A DNA stretch of 64,000 nt from a bacterium. Lineage in GTDB: Bacteria > Pseudomonadota > Alphaproteobacteria > Rhodobacterales > Rhodobacteraceae. Each line of letters opens with the position of its first letter. The stretch's first letter is position 1. Of the stretch, positions 43,330 to 52,883 are shown in pieces. The DNA lies in contig WGOE01000009.1 in assembly GCA_016124195.1 (NCBI GenBank), positions 186,001-250,000 on the forward strand. The letters are read 5' to 3'. Below the pieces are notes generated by a model that saw only the letters and a list, made by a program, of their open reading frames with translations, did not search any database and was not told the origin of the DNA. Made by a program: the position numbers and the translations under genes.

Positions 43330-44621
43330 CGGGCGGTCTGATCATTTCGGCCGCCGGGTCGGGCAGCGGCAAGACGCTTGTCACGCTGGGTCTGGCGCGC
43401 GCCTTCACGGCGCAGGGTCTGGCGGTGCAATGTTTCAAATCCGGGCCCGATTACATCGATCCGGCCTTTCATCGGGCGGCGACGGGGCGTGCCTCGTTCA
43501 ACCTTGATTCCTGGGCCATGCAGCCCGGCATGGTGGCCGCGCTGCTCGGCAAGGCTGCTGGCGCTGACATCGTGCTGGCCGAAGGCTCCATGGGCCTGCA
43601 TGACGGAGTGGCAAAGCCGGGTGAATGGGGCAGGGGTGCCAGCGCCGATCTGGCGCTGCATCTGGATTGGCCTGTGGTTCTGGTGATCGACGCCTCGGGA
43701 CAGGCGCAGACGGCGGGGGCGGTGGCGCTGGGTTTGGCCATGTATCGCAAGGGGTTGCGCGTTGCGGGTGTGATCCTGAACAAGGTCGGCTCGCCCCGGC
43801 ACGAGGCCATGCTGCGCGCGGGCGTCGCGGCGGCGGGTCTGACCGTGCTGGGCGCCCTCCCACGCATCACGGCCCTGCAGATGCCAGAGCGGCATCTGGG
43901 GCTGGTCCAGGCCGAGGAATTGCCGGATCTTGACCGCCTGCTCGATGCTGCGGCCGATCTTGTCGCGGCTCATGTCGATCTGGAGGCCCTGCGCGCAGCC
44001 GCAGCGCCCTTGCCGCTCGGGGCCGCGGCTCTGCGGCTGCGGCCTCCGGGCCAGCGCATTGCCTTGGCCCGGGACGAGGCGTTTTCCTTTGTCTATCCGC
44101 ATCTTGTCGAGGGCTGGCGCGCCGCCGGGGCCGAGATTCTGACCTTTTCACCGCTTGCGGACGAGCCGCCTCCAGCCGCTGATGTGTGCTGGTTGCCCGG
44201 CGGTTATCCGGAACTGCATGGCGCAAGGCTCGCCAATGCGGCCCGCTTTCGCACCGGCTTGCAGGGCTTTGACGGCGCCATCCACGGCGAATGCGGCGGC
44301 TACATGGTGCTGGGCGAGGCCTTGATCGACAAGTCGGGGCAAAGCCATCAGATGACCGGGCTTCTGGGCCTTGTCACCAGTTTTGCCGCGCGCAAGATGC
44401 ATCTGGGCTACCGTCTGGCCACCTTGATGGCGCCAATGCCGGGGCAGGGCCTGGGCGCGCGCCTGCGCGGGCATGAGTTCCGCTATTCGACCATCGTCGC
44501 CCAGCCCGATGCGGCCCTGGCCCGCGTGCAGGATGCCGACGGGGCCGAAGTTGCCGAGACCGGCTCATATCGCGGCCGGGTCTCCGGGTCCTATTTTCAC
44601 CTGATCGCCGAGGCATCATGA
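43326..44621 (+). CDS. cobB: Hydrogenobyrinic acid a,c-diamide synthase
   Basis: Glutamine-dependent amidation of carboxyls a and c; 431 aa. N-terminal ATPase [20 protein letters not shown] and [12 protein letters not shown], amidotransferase Cys in [13 protein letters not shown], and the later [14 protein letters not shown] His. It precedes CobN action in the aerobic pathway. Joined to cobM and cobA through ATGA overlaps. Confidence 0.95.
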   Translation: MTGGLIISAAGSGSGKTLVTLGLARAFTAQGLAVQCFKSGPDYIDPAFHRAATGRASFNLDSWAMQPGMVAALLGKAAGADIVLAEGSMGLHDGVAKPGEWGRGASADLALHLDWPVVLVIDASGQAQTAGAVALGLAMYRKGLRVAGVILNKVGSPRHEAMLRAGVAAAGLTVLGALPRITALQMPERHLGLVQAEELPDLDRLLDAAADLVAAHVDLEALRAAAAPLPLGAAALRLRPPGQRIALARDEAFSFVYPHLVEGWRAAGAEILTFSPLADEPPPAADVCWLPGGYPELHGARLANAARFRTGLQGFDGAIHGECGGYMVLGEALIDKSGQSHQMTGLLGLVTSFAARKMHLGYRLATLMAPMPGQGLGARLRGHEFRYSTIVAQPDAALARVQDADGAEVAETGSYRGRVSGSYFHLIAEAS

Positions 44622-45337
44622 CCGGTTTTGTCTCTTTCGTCTCTTCCGGTCCGGGCGACCCGGAACTGTTGACACTCAAGGCCTTGCGCCGGATCGAGGC
44701 GGCGGATGCGGTGCTGTTCGACGATCTTTCCGCCGGCCCCATCCTGGCCCATGCCCGTGCCGGGGCCGATCTGGTCGGCGTGGGCAAACGCGCTGGCCGC
44801 GTCTCGCCCAAGCAGGATCAGGTGAGCCGGCTGCTGGTCGATTACGCCGCGGCGGGTGCCAAGGTCGTGCGGTTGAAATCGGGCGACAGCGGCCTTTTCG
44901 GCCGGCTCGAGGAAGAGATCGAGGCCTGTCGCGCGGCGGGCATCGGGTTCGAGGTCGTGCCCGGCGTCACCTCTGCCTCGGCGGCGGCGGCGGCGGCGGG
45001 CATCCCCCTGACGCGCAGGCTGACCGCGCGGCGTGTTCAGTTCATCACAGGTCATGACGTCACCGGCCATCTGCCCGAGGATCTGAACATCGCGGCCCTG
45101 GCAGACCCCTTGGCCACCACCGTGATTTTCATGGGAAAACGGACCTTTGCAGCACTTTCTTCAAAGCTGGTGGCTGCGGGCCTGCCGCCTGAGACGCCAG
45201 CGCTTCTGGCCGAAAGTGTTTCGACACCCGAAGAAAGGCTGACCCGGGCCACCGTCGCAACCCTCGGCGCCGCGCTGGCCGAGGCCAGCGACGGGCCCGC
45301 CCTGATCCTGATCGGCCCCTTGATGGAGACGCCATGA
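44618..45337 (+). CDS. cobA: Uroporphyrinogen-III C-methyltransferase
   Basis: Makes precorrin-2 by methylating C2 and C7 of uroporphyrinogen III, the entry to the corrin branch. The 239-aa stand-alone SUMT has SSGPGDPELLTLKALRRI, GVGKRAGRVSPKQDQ, RLKSGDSGLFGRLEEE and VVPGVTSASAAAAAAGIPLT (in part). No siroheme (CysG) fusion. ATGA overlaps with cobB and cobF. Confidence 0.94.
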   Translation: MTGFVSFVSSGPGDPELLTLKALRRIEAADAVLFDDLSAGPILAHARAGADLVGVGKRAGRVSPKQDQVSRLLVDYAAAGAKVVRLKSGDSGLFGRLEEEIEACRAAGIGFEVVPGVTSASAAAAAAGIPLTRRLTARRVQFITGHDVTGHLPEDLNIAALADPLATTVIFMGKRTFAALSSKLVAAGLPPETPALLAESVSTPEERLTRATVATLGAALAEASDGPALILIGPLMETP

Positions 45338-46068
45338 CCCATCTGCATCTGATCGGCATCGGGACGGGAAACCCGGATCACCTGACGCTGCAGGCGATCA
45401 AGGCGCTCAATGCGGTGGATCTGGTGATGATCCCGCGCAAGGGCGAGAGCAAGGCCGACCTGGCCGAATTGCGCCGCACCATTTGCGCCGAGGTCGTGAC
45501 CAATCCGGCGACGCGGATCGTCGAATTCGATCTGCCGGTGCGAGATGCGGCCAATCCGGCCTATCTGAATGGCGTGAACGACTGGCATGATGCGATCGCA
45601 GGCGTCTGGCAAGCCACGATGACGGCTCATCCGGCCGAGAATGTGGCGCTTTTGGTCTGGGGCGATCCGTCCTTGTACGACAGCACCTTGCGCATCGCGG
45701 CGCGCCTGCCGGATGTGACGGTTTCGGTCGTGCCCGGCATCACCTCGATCCAGGCGCTGACCGCCGCGCATGCCATGGCCCTGAACGAGATCGGAGCGGC
45801 CGTCACCATCACGACCGGCCGGCAATTGCTGGAAGGCTGGCCGGATGGCGCGGACACGCTGGTCATCATGCTGGATGGCAAGTGTTCGTTCCAAAGCATT
45901 GATCCGGCGGGCGTTTCAATCTGGTGGGGCGCCTATGTCGGCATGGCGGAACAGATCATCCTGTCCGGACCACTGGCCGAAGTCGGCTCGCAGATCGTGG
46001 CGACCAGAGCGCAAGCCCGCGCGGCACATGGCTGGATCATGGATATCTACATCCTGCGCAGATCGTAG
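45334..46068 (+). CDS. cobF: Precorrin-6A synthase (deacetylating)
   Basis: C1 methyltransferase that also releases the C20-derived acetate, an enzyme specific to the aerobic pathway; 244 aa. HLHLIGIGTGNPDHLTLQAI, VVPGITSIQALTAAHAM, LLVWGDPSLYDSTLRIA and WWGAYVGMAEQIIL are typical CobF stretches. It is the last gene of the cobL-cobF chain, with an AT-rich gap after it and no obvious terminator. Confidence 0.95.
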   Translation: MTHLHLIGIGTGNPDHLTLQAIKALNAVDLVMIPRKGESKADLAELRRTICAEVVTNPATRIVEFDLPVRDAANPAYLNGVNDWHDAIAGVWQATMTAHPAENVALLVWGDPSLYDSTLRIAARLPDVTVSVVPGITSIQALTAAHAMALNEIGAAVTITTGRQLLEGWPDGADTLVIMLDGKCSFQSIDPAGVSIWWGAYVGMAEQIILSGPLAEVGSQIVATRAQARAAHGWIMDIYILRRS

Positions 46069-46143
46069 ATAGATTACATAATATTGATTATCGGACAAAA
46101 GATCCCGTGACATGAACCACGCGCCCCGCCTCGCGATTTGGCT

Positions 46144-46770
46144 CTAGCCGGCCAGGATCGCGCGCAAGGTGTCCAGCATCGCGCGGTCCGGCACGCTTGA
46201 CAGGATGGCCGAGATCTCGCGGATCTTGCCCACCGGCGCGTCCCACCACTTCAGCGCCAGAAGCTCTGCGATGATCGCGTCGTCGAAGCGTTTGCGCAGC
46301 AGTTTGGCCGGATTGCCGCCCCAGATCTCGTAAGGGCCGATGTCGCCTACTACGGTGGCGTTGGCAGCGATCACCGCTCCGTCACCGATGGTCACGCCCG
46401 ACATGACAGTCACATTGCGCCCGAACCAGACGTCGTTGCCCACGGTAACGTCGCCATTGCTGTAGGGCTGGCCCTCCATGATCTGATCTCCGAGCTGGGC
46501 CTTGAAGATGCGTCCAAAGGGAAAGGTCGTGGCCCAGTCGGTGCGATGGTTGCCGCCCAGCAACACGGTCAGCTGGGTGGCAATAGAACAGAACTGTCCG
46601 ATGCGCAGCGTGGCGCCTTCACCCCATTCGCGCACCACCATCTTGCGGTGACCATAGGTGAAGCGCCCGATCACGATGTCGCTGTTGCCGACCTTCATGC
46701 GCTTTTCAGAGGCGGGCTCGCCCGTGATTCGGGCAGAGCCGGCGTCGCCCATCATGTCGTCACTGTCCAT
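46144..46770 (-). CDS. Hexapeptide-repeat acetyltransferase (CatB/xenobiotic-type)
   Basis: Left-handed beta-helix acyltransferase, 208 aa from ATG 46770, which has GGAGAGG 3 nt upstream; ATG 46797 is an alternative. The hexapeptide core runs from LRIGQFCSIATQLTVLLGG (catalytic His in GGNHRTDW) through VTVGNDVWFGRNVTVMSGVTIG and ends in WGGNPAKLLRKRF, matching the chloramphenicol/xenobiotic acetyltransferase group. The acceptor is unknown; resistance or surface-sugar acetylation are both possible. The open frame continues upstream to a TTG, less likely to be translated. Confidence 0.75.
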   Translation of the reverse strand: MDSDDMMGDAGSARITGEPASEKRMKVGNSDIVIGRFTYGHRKMVVREWGEGATLRIGQFCSIATQLTVLLGGNHRTDWATTFPFGRIFKAQLGDQIMEGQPYSNGDVTVGNDVWFGRNVTVMSGVTIGDGAVIAANATVVGDIGPYEIWGGNPAKLLRKRFDDAIIAELLALKWWDAPVGKIREISAILSSVPDRAMLDTLRAILAG

Positions 46771-47052
46771 CAGCCTCTCCGCAATGTCCCAGCTCATTAT
46801 GTCAAATCCCAAAAGCGCGCCCGGCGAAACCCGCAATCTGGCCAAGACGGCCGCGATGTCTCCGGTCCGATGCAATCGGGCAACGCCAGAGGAACGGTGC
46901 GCCCCACAAGGCCGGGCCCCTGGCACGATCTGTTGCAGGTTCACCTTCAGCCCCAAGCCATGGAAGGCGAAGAGCCTTCGTCAGGCCCTGCCCCACCTTG
47001 CGCCGGGGCCGACATGACCTGGGCACGACCTGGGCCACTGCGCCATGGGCTT
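46771..47052. other. Gap between acetyltransferase gene and aroB
   Basis: About 280 bases without a firm gene. The acetyltransferase reading frame stays open here back to a TTG near 46956, with moderately coding-like third positions, so a longer N-terminus is not excluded. No terminator or operator was seen. Confidence 0.4.
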
Positions 47053-48162
47053 TCAGCGGTGCAAGGCGTCCTGCAACAGCTGCGTCACCATGGCGGGCGG
47101 CACGTCGTCGGCCACGAAGGCGTCGCCGATCCCACGCGCCAGGATAAAGCGCAGCTTGCCGTCGATCACCTTCTTGTCCTGCCCCATCAGCGTCACCAGA
47201 GCCTCGGCCCCCGGCAGATCGCCCGGAATGTCGGCGAGGTCGGTCTTCATCCCCATAGCGCGCAGATGGGCGCGCACCCGGCTTGGCGCCTCTTGCGAAC
47301 AAAGGCCCAGCCGCTGGCTGAGCTCAAAAGCCAGCGCACAGCCGATTGCAACGCCCTCGCCATGCAGCAGCCGGTCGGAATAGCCGGTCGCCTGTTCCAG
47401 CGCGTGACAGAAGGTATGGCCGAGGTTCAACAAGGCGCGCTCGCCCTCTTCGGTTTCGTCGCGTTCGACGATTCCGGCCTTCATTTCGACCGATCGCGTC
47501 ACCGCCCGCAGGATCACGTCACGGTCGTGGCGCGCCAAGGCCGGGCCCTGCGTCTCAAGATAATCGAAGAAGGCCGCGTCGCCCAGAAGCCCGTATTTGA
47601 CCACCTCGCCATAGCCCGCCAGCAGATCGCGCGGCGGCAAGGTGTCCAGAACGCCGATATCGGCCAGAACGAGGCTCGGCTGATGGAAGGCGCCGATCAG
47701 GTTCTTGCCCTGCACCGAATTGATCCCGGTCTTGCCGCCCACTGAACTGTCGACCTGCGCCAAGAGGCTGGTCGGCACCTGCACAAAGCGCACGCCGCGC
47801 CGCAGGACGGCGCAGGCAAAGCCCACCAGATCGCCCACCACGCCGCCGCCAAGCGCCACGACGATGTCGCGCCGTTCGACCTTTTGTTCCAGAAGCCATT
47901 CGACGGTGCGGGTGAATTGCGGCCAGCCCTTGGTGGCCTCGCCCGGCGGCAGGGTCAGCGTCTCGGCCGCGATGCCGGCCTCGGCCAGACCCTGCAAGGC
48001 CGTGGCCAGATGCAGCCGCGCCACCACCTCGTCCGTGACGATCACAACCCGCTTGCGCCGCAGCAAGGGTGCGATCTGCGCGCCGATCTGCACCAGAAGC
48101 CCTGCCCCGATGCGCACCTCATAGGCGCGCGCGCCCAGGTTGACTGGAACCACATTGACCAT
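47053..48162 (-). CDS. aroB: 3-dehydroquinate synthase
   Basis: Second shikimate-pathway step, converting DAHP to 3-dehydroquinate with NAD+ and a metal. 369 aa, normal length. VALGGGVVGDLVGFACAVL, FVQVPTSLLAQVDSSVGGKTGIN (in parts), the AFHQPSLVLAD loop and metal-ligand His in NLGHTFCHALE and LHGEGVAIG are visible. It starts immediately after the aroK stop (TGA-ATG), a common aroK-aroB pairing. Confidence 0.96.
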   Translation of the reverse strand: MVNVVPVNLGARAYEVRIGAGLLVQIGAQIAPLLRRKRVVIVTDEVVARLHLATALQGLAEAGIAAETLTLPPGEATKGWPQFTRTVEWLLEQKVERRDIVVALGGGVVGDLVGFACAVLRRGVRFVQVPTSLLAQVDSSVGGKTGINSVQGKNLIGAFHQPSLVLADIGVLDTLPPRDLLAGYGEVVKYGLLGDAAFFDYLETQGPALARHDRDVILRAVTRSVEMKAGIVERDETEEGERALLNLGHTFCHALEQATGYSDRLLHGEGVAIGCALAFELSQRLGLCSQEAPSRVRAHLRAMGMKTDLADIPGDLPGAEALVTLMGQDKKVIDGKLRFILARGIGDAFVADDVPPAMVTQLLQDALHR

Positions 48163-48705
48163 TCAGACCGTCTCCAAAACATCCGCACGCGCCGTCAGCG
48201 CCTGAGCCACCCGTTCGGCCATCGCTTCGACCGAAATGTCAGAGGCCGAATCCACCGTCAGATCGGCCGAGGCGTAGGCCGGCAGCCGCGCCTCGTAAAG
48301 CGCCCTCAGCGTCTCGCGCGGGTTGGGCGTGCGCAGCAAGGGCCGCGTCGTCTTGTGCCGCACCCTATGCCACAAAAGGTCCAGATCGGCGCGCAGCCAG
48401 ACCGAGACTCCGCTTTGATGGATCAACTCGCGATTGACCGGTGCCAGAAAAGCGCCGCCGCCGGTCGACAGGATGCAGGGCGCACCATGCAGCAGCCGGT
48501 TCAGCACCTCGGTCTCGCGGGAGCGAAAGAAGGTCTCGCCGTCGCGTTCGAAGATCTCGGCGATCGAGCGGTTGGCTGCCTTGACGATCTCTTCGTCCGA
48601 ATCAAGGAAGGGCACGCCCAGATGACGGGCAAGCGCTGTGCCGACGGCGGTCTTGCCCGCGCCCATCATCCCCACCAACACGACGGTTTTCCTCAAGCGA
48701 AGCAT
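48163..48705 (-). CDS. aroK: Shikimate kinase
   Basis: Phosphorylates shikimate at the 3-OH; 180 aa from ATG 48705 (MLRLRKTVVLVGMMGAGKT). Walker A GMMGAGKT, the shikimate-binding LDSDEEI and FRSRETEVL, STGGGAF, and the LID segment RPLLRTPNPRETL are all present. A longer in-frame extension to 48918 covers the intergenic region and is not favoured. aroB follows without a gap. Confidence 0.95.
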   Translation of the reverse strand: MLRLRKTVVLVGMMGAGKTAVGTALARHLGVPFLDSDEEIVKAANRSIAEIFERDGETFFRSRETEVLNRLLHGAPCILSTGGGAFLAPVNRELIHQSGVSVWLRADLDLLWHRVRHKTTRPLLRTPNPRETLRALYEARLPAYASADLTVDSASDISVEAMAERVAQALTARADVLETV

Positions 48706-48901
48706 AAGACTTGGCTGTTCCCTCTTTCGCAGGCGCCGGACGCAGGATAATGCCGCCGTCGGAGCACAGTTTGTGTCCTGAATGGCGTGAAGTCGCGACA
48801 AATGCCATATATAATCGACGCGTCGGACCAAGGCCCCGTCAGAGGGTGCCCCGCGGGGGGTAAAGGTCCGAAGCAGAAACAGGCAATGCAAAGGCGAACT
48901 T

Positions 48902-49036
48902 ATGGGACGACTGATCATGGCGGTGCTGGTGCTTGCACTCTTGGGATTCGCAGCATTGGTAGGCTATGCCTATGTGGCGGATCTCAGTCCGGCGACGGGC
49001 GAAGTGAAAGTGCCGGTGACCTTGCATGCCGATTGA
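48902..49036 (+). CDS. 44-aa single-pass membrane protein
   Basis: A small gene: MGRLIMAVLVLALLGFAALV makes one transmembrane helix and the tail has SPATGEVKVPVTLHAD. It is divergent from aroK and overlaps the start of the next gene by 11 nt, suggesting coupled expression. The same short protein with an SPATGE(V) motif is, as far as I recall, conserved beside aroK in Rhodobacterales. Function unknown. Confidence 0.65.
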   Translation: MGRLIMAVLVLALLGFAALVGYAYVADLSPATGEVKVPVTLHAD

Positions 49037-50594
49037 ACAAAACCGATTTGGGACGATGGTTTGGCTTCTGCCCGCGCTGGTCATTGGCATGCTTGGCGCA
49101 CAAGCTGAGGCGCAGAACGGCAAACCTCCCCTGTCGGCGATCGACTGGCTCAGCCAATCACTGGTCACGCCCGCCGCCCTTCCGGTGCCGACAGAGCCTC
49201 CGGTTGCGTCGAGCGGTACCGTGCCTGACGCCGTGACGGTGCAGACGTTGGGCGCCGATACCACGGATTCGCTGGGCGTTCTGGCGCCCGGGGTCACGGG
49301 CTTGCCGCAGAACCTCTGGGGGCCGGCGCAGATCGGCGACATCCTGCACCTTCTGGCGCAGGACAACCGGCAAGATTTGCCGGCGTTGCAGGGCCTTTTG
49401 ATCACGCTGCTGCTGGCCGAGGCCGACCCGCCCGCCGGTATGCCGCCGGGCGAAACGCTGTTTCTGGCGCGGGTCGACAAGCTGATGGAAATCGGCGCGC
49501 TGGATCAGGCGCGTGCGCTGCTGGATGCGGCCGGGGCCACTCGGTCGCCGGAAATCTTCCGGCGCTATTTCGATGTCTCGCTGCTGATCGGCGACGAGGA
49601 CAAGGCCTGTGCCGCGCTCAAGACCGCGCCTGGGCTGGCGCCCGCCCTGCCCACGCGGATCTTCTGTCTGGCCCGCGCCGGCGATTTTGACACGGCCGAA
49701 CTGACGCTGGACACATCCAAGGCGCTTGGCACCGTCTCGCCCGACGAGGCGGCGCTGCTGGCCCGCTTCATGAACCCCGAGCTTGATGACACCGGCATCA
49801 CGCCGATCATGCCCAACCCGGTCACGCCCTTGATCTTCCGCATCTACGAGGCCATCGGCGAGCCCCTGCCCGACACCACCCTGCCCGTCGCCTTCACCTA
49901 CGCCGATCTGTCCGATCGCGCCGGCTGGAAAGCGCAGCTTGACGCGGTCGAACGGTTGGCGCGGGCCGGGGCTGTGGCGCCCAACATGCTTCTGGGGCTT
50001 TACACCGACCAGAAGCCGGCCGCCTCGGGCGGGGTCTGGGACCGGGTCGCGGCCTTTCAGGCCTTTGACGCCGCGGTGACCGCGCGCGATGCCAAGGCCG
50101 TGGCGCGCACCCTGCCCCCGGCCTGGACCATGATGCAGCAGGCCGAGCTGGAAGTGCCCTTCGCCACGCTGTTCGGGCCGGCGCTGGCCAAGATGAAGCT
50201 CTCCGGCGACACGGCCCGACTGGCGCGCGAGGTCATGCTTCTGTCGCCCGACTACGCCAAGCTCACCAAGGGCCTGCAATCGAGCGACCCAAAGGTCGGA
50301 TTCCTTCTGGCCGTGGCACGCGGCACTGTGGCCGATGTGCCGCCGCTTGATGACTTGGGCGCCGCGATTGCAGCGGCCTTCAAGACGCCAGCCGTTCCGA
50401 CCGCGCTGCAACCGCTGATCGACCAGCACCGCACCGGCGAGGCGATCCTGCAAGCCATGCAGATCCTCCATCAGGGCGAGGCCGGCGATCTGCGCGCGGT
50501 GACCGAGGGCCTTTCAACCCTGCGCGCCGTCGGGCTCGACGATGTGGCGCGCCGCACCGCCTTGCAGATGATGCTTCTGGACCGGCGCGGGTGA
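49026..50594 (+). CDS. Secreted/periplasmic hypothetical protein
   Basis: A 522-aa protein with an N-terminal hydrophobic export segment (VWLLPALVIGMLGAQAEAQ, cleavable after AEA), a Pro/Val/Thr-rich linker, and a long Ala/Leu-rich helical body that looks like an alpha-solenoid of TPR-like repeats (KLMEIGALDQARALLDAAGA, CLARAGDFDTAELTL). No catalytic motif is seen. It overlaps the 44-aa gene at its start and xerD at its end (TGATG), so the three are probably one transcript. Confidence 0.7.
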   Translation: MPIEQNRFGTMVWLLPALVIGMLGAQAEAQNGKPPLSAIDWLSQSLVTPAALPVPTEPPVASSGTVPDAVTVQTLGADTTDSLGVLAPGVTGLPQNLWGPAQIGDILHLLAQDNRQDLPALQGLLITLLLAEADPPAGMPPGETLFLARVDKLMEIGALDQARALLDAAGATRSPEIFRRYFDVSLLIGDEDKACAALKTAPGLAPALPTRIFCLARAGDFDTAELTLDTSKALGTVSPDEAALLARFMNPELDDTGITPIMPNPVTPLIFRIYEAIGEPLPDTTLPVAFTYADLSDRAGWKAQLDAVERLARAGAVAPNMLLGLYTDQKPAASGGVWDRVAAFQAFDAAVTARDAKAVARTLPPAWTMMQQAELEVPFATLFGPALAKMKLSGDTARLAREVMLLSPDYAKLTKGLQSSDPKVGFLLAVARGTVADVPPLDDLGAAIAAAFKTPAVPTALQPLIDQHRTGEAILQAMQILHQGEAGDLRAVTEGLSTLRAVGLDDVARRTALQMMLLDRRG

Positions 50595-51541
50595 TGGTTC
50601 CCGACAGTCAGCGCTGGATTTCGACCTTTCTGGAGGCGCATGCCGCCGAGCATAATGCCGCGCGCAACACGCAAGAGGCCTATGGCCGCGACCTTCTGGC
50701 CTTTGCGGCCTATCTGGACCCGCGCCCTTTGGCCGATGCCAGCCGCGCCGATGTCGAGGATTACCTCGTCGCCTGCGCGGCCGAGGGCCTGAGCCAGAGC
50801 ACCCGCGCCCGCCGCCTTTCGGCGATCCGCCAGATGTACCGCTTTGCCCATGAAGAGGGCTGGCGCGCCGACAACCCGGCCCTGCAGATCGCCGGGCCCG
50901 GCGCATCGCGGCACCTGCCCAAGAGCCTCAGCGAAGACGAGGTGACGCGACTTTTGGCGGCAGCGGGCCGGATCGGCCGCACGCCGCGTGACCGGCAGCG
51001 CAACGCCCTGCTGATGGAACTGCTTTACGCCACTGGCCTTCGGGTCAGCGAACTGGTCGGCCTGCCGCTCGCCACTGTGCGCGGCGATCCGCGGATGATC
51101 CTGGTGCGCGGCAAGGGCGACAAGGAGCGCATGGCCCCCCTGTCCGAACCCGCACGCGTCGCCCTGACCGCCTGGATCGCAGAACGCGATGCCGAAGAGG
51201 CGGCGCGCCACAAGGCCGGCAAGCCCGCCAACCGCCACCTCTTCCCCGGGCCGGGCGCCGATGGACACCTGACCCGGCAGCAGTTCCACGGCCTCGTCAA
51301 GGACATGGCGGTCGGGGCCGGGATCGACCCGACCCGCGTCTCGCCCCATGTGCTGCGCCACGCCTTTGCCACCCATCTTCTGGCCCATGGCGCCGATCTG
51401 CGGGTCATCCAGACCCTTCTGGGCCATGCCGACCTTTCGACAACCGAGATTTACACCCATGTGCTGGAAGATCAGCTGAAGGATCTGGTGATGAACCACC
51501 ATCCGCTGGCCAATGCCAAATCCGGCACGAAAAAGACCTGA
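50594..51541 (+). CDS. xerD: Tyrosine recombinase XerD/XerC
   Basis: A 315-aa tyrosine recombinase that resolves chromosome dimers at dif. The N-terminal SAM-like core-binding domain (FLEAHAAEHNAARNTQEAYGR) is followed by the catalytic domain with Arg in YATGLRVSELVGL, Lys in VRGKGDKER, HVLRHAFATHLL (HxxR), the later His in LLGHADLSTTEIYTHV and the nucleophile Tyr in the same segment. Full length and ATG overlap with the upstream gene argue for the housekeeping recombinase, not an integrase. XerD rather than XerC is a tentative call. Confidence 0.88.
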   Translation: MVPDSQRWISTFLEAHAAEHNAARNTQEAYGRDLLAFAAYLDPRPLADASRADVEDYLVACAAEGLSQSTRARRLSAIRQMYRFAHEEGWRADNPALQIAGPGASRHLPKSLSEDEVTRLLAAAGRIGRTPRDRQRNALLMELLYATGLRVSELVGLPLATVRGDPRMILVRGKGDKERMAPLSEPARVALTAWIAERDAEEAARHKAGKPANRHLFPGPGADGHLTRQQFHGLVKDMAVGAGIDPTRVSPHVLRHAFATHLLAHGADLRVIQTLLGHADLSTTEIYTHVLEDQLKDLVMNHHPLANAKSGTKKT

Positions 51542-51548
51542 GGATCAA

Positions 51549-52853
51549 ATGGACTGGATCGTCGCCCACGCGACCTTTGTGCTGACTGCGCTTGCCGTGA
51601 CCGGATTGCTTCTGCTGTCGGCCTTCTTTTCCGGGTCGGAGACCGCACTGACCGCGGCCTCGCGCGGGGCGCTCAAGGGGCAGTCCGACAAGGGCTCACG
51701 CGGGGCAAAGGCGGCATTGGCCATCACCGATGACCGCGAAAGCATGATCGGCGCGCTTTTGCTGGGCAACAACGTCGCCAACATCCTGTCGGCCTCGCTG
51801 ACCACGGCGCTCTTGACCGACATCTTCGGCGCCAATGGCGTGGCCCTCGCCACGGTGATGGTGACGGCGCTGGTGCTGATCTTTGCCGAGGTCCTGCCCA
51901 AGACGCTGGCCATCATGATGCCCGTGGCCTTTGCGGTGCGGGTGGCTCCGGCGATCCAGTTGATGATCCTGCTGTTCACGCCGGTCGTCACGACGGTGCG
52001 GGCCATCGTGCGGGGGATTTTGCGCCTCTTCGGGATGCGGCCCGACCCCGGGCGGCAGATCCTGGCCCTGCGCGAGGAAATCGCCGGCGCCATCTCTCTT
52101 GGCCATTCCGAAGGTGCTGTGGAAAAGGAAGACCGCGACCGCCTCCTGGGCGCGCTGGACCTGTCCGACCGCACGGTGGACGAGATCATGCGTCACCGCC
52201 GCGAGACCGAGATGATCGACGCCGACCTTCCGGCCGAGGAAATCGTCAGCCGCGTGCTCGCCTCGTCGCATTCCCGCCTGCCGGTGTTTCGCGGCAGCGA
52301 CGAGAATATCCTGGGCGTGATCCATGCCAAGGACCTTCTGCGCGAGGTGGAGCGGCTGGACCACATCCACGACAGCCATCAAAAGGCAATGGAATCCCTT
52401 GATATCGTGAAGGTTTCCATGAAGCCCTATTTCATCCCCGACACGACCACGCTGGATGAGCAGATGCGCGAGTTCCTCAAGCGGCGCACGCATTTCGCGC
52501 TGGTGGTCGATGAATACGGCACATTGCAGGGCCTGATCACGCTGGAAGACATCCTCGAGGAAATCGTGGGCGAGATCACCGATGAATTCGACGTGGTGGA
52601 CAAATCCAACGCGCTGAAGAAGGCCGAGGACGGCGGCTATCTGGTCGATGGCTCGATGACGATCCGCGATCTGAACCGCGCGACCGACTGGGCCCTGCCC
52701 GATGACGAGGCCAATACCGTGGCCGGATTGGTGATCCACGAGGCGCAGATGATCCCGGCGCAGGGCCAGGCCTTCAGCTTTCACGGATTTCGGTTCGAGG
52801 TGGTGACCCGGCGCGAGAACCGGCTGACGCGGATCAAGGTCAGAAAGCTTTGA
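51549..52853 (+). CDS. CNNM/CorC-HlyC-type membrane protein
   Basis: A 434-aa inner-membrane protein. CNNM (DUF21) transmembrane domain with LLLLSAFFSGSETALTAASRG and GNNVANILSASLTTALLTD (in parts), a tandem CBS module at about residues 210-340 (RHRRETEMIDADLPAEEIV, VVDEYGTLQGLITLEDILEEIVGEI), and a C-terminal CorC_HlyC domain. The family is linked to Mg2+/Co2+ efflux or resistance; older 'haemolysin' names are historical. ATG 51549 is 7 nt after xerD. Confidence 0.88.
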   Translation: MDWIVAHATFVLTALAVTGLLLLSAFFSGSETALTAASRGALKGQSDKGSRGAKAALAITDDRESMIGALLLGNNVANILSASLTTALLTDIFGANGVALATVMVTALVLIFAEVLPKTLAIMMPVAFAVRVAPAIQLMILLFTPVVTTVRAIVRGILRLFGMRPDPGRQILALREEIAGAISLGHSEGAVEKEDRDRLLGALDLSDRTVDEIMRHRRETEMIDADLPAEEIVSRVLASSHSRLPVFRGSDENILGVIHAKDLLREVERLDHIHDSHQKAMESLDIVKVSMKPYFIPDTTTLDEQMREFLKRRTHFALVVDEYGTLQGLITLEDILEEIVGEITDEFDVVDKSNALKKAEDGGYLVDGSMTIRDLNRATDWALPDDEANTVAGLVIHEAQMIPAQGQAFSFHGFRFEVVTRRENRLTRIKVRKL

Positions 52854-52883
52854 CCCGCTGCGCCCGGCGCGGGCGTCGCAGGT

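Noticed and set aside
46069-46143. AT-rich stretch after cobF as a replication or attachment site
   Set aside because: It is 75 nt with a small TAAT/ATTA symmetry only; no DnaA boxes, duplicated ends or integrase are nearby.
50594-51541. XerD-like recombinase as a phage or island integrase
   Set aside because: Length, gene overlap with a conserved neighbour and absence of att repeats or phage genes point to the housekeeping enzyme.
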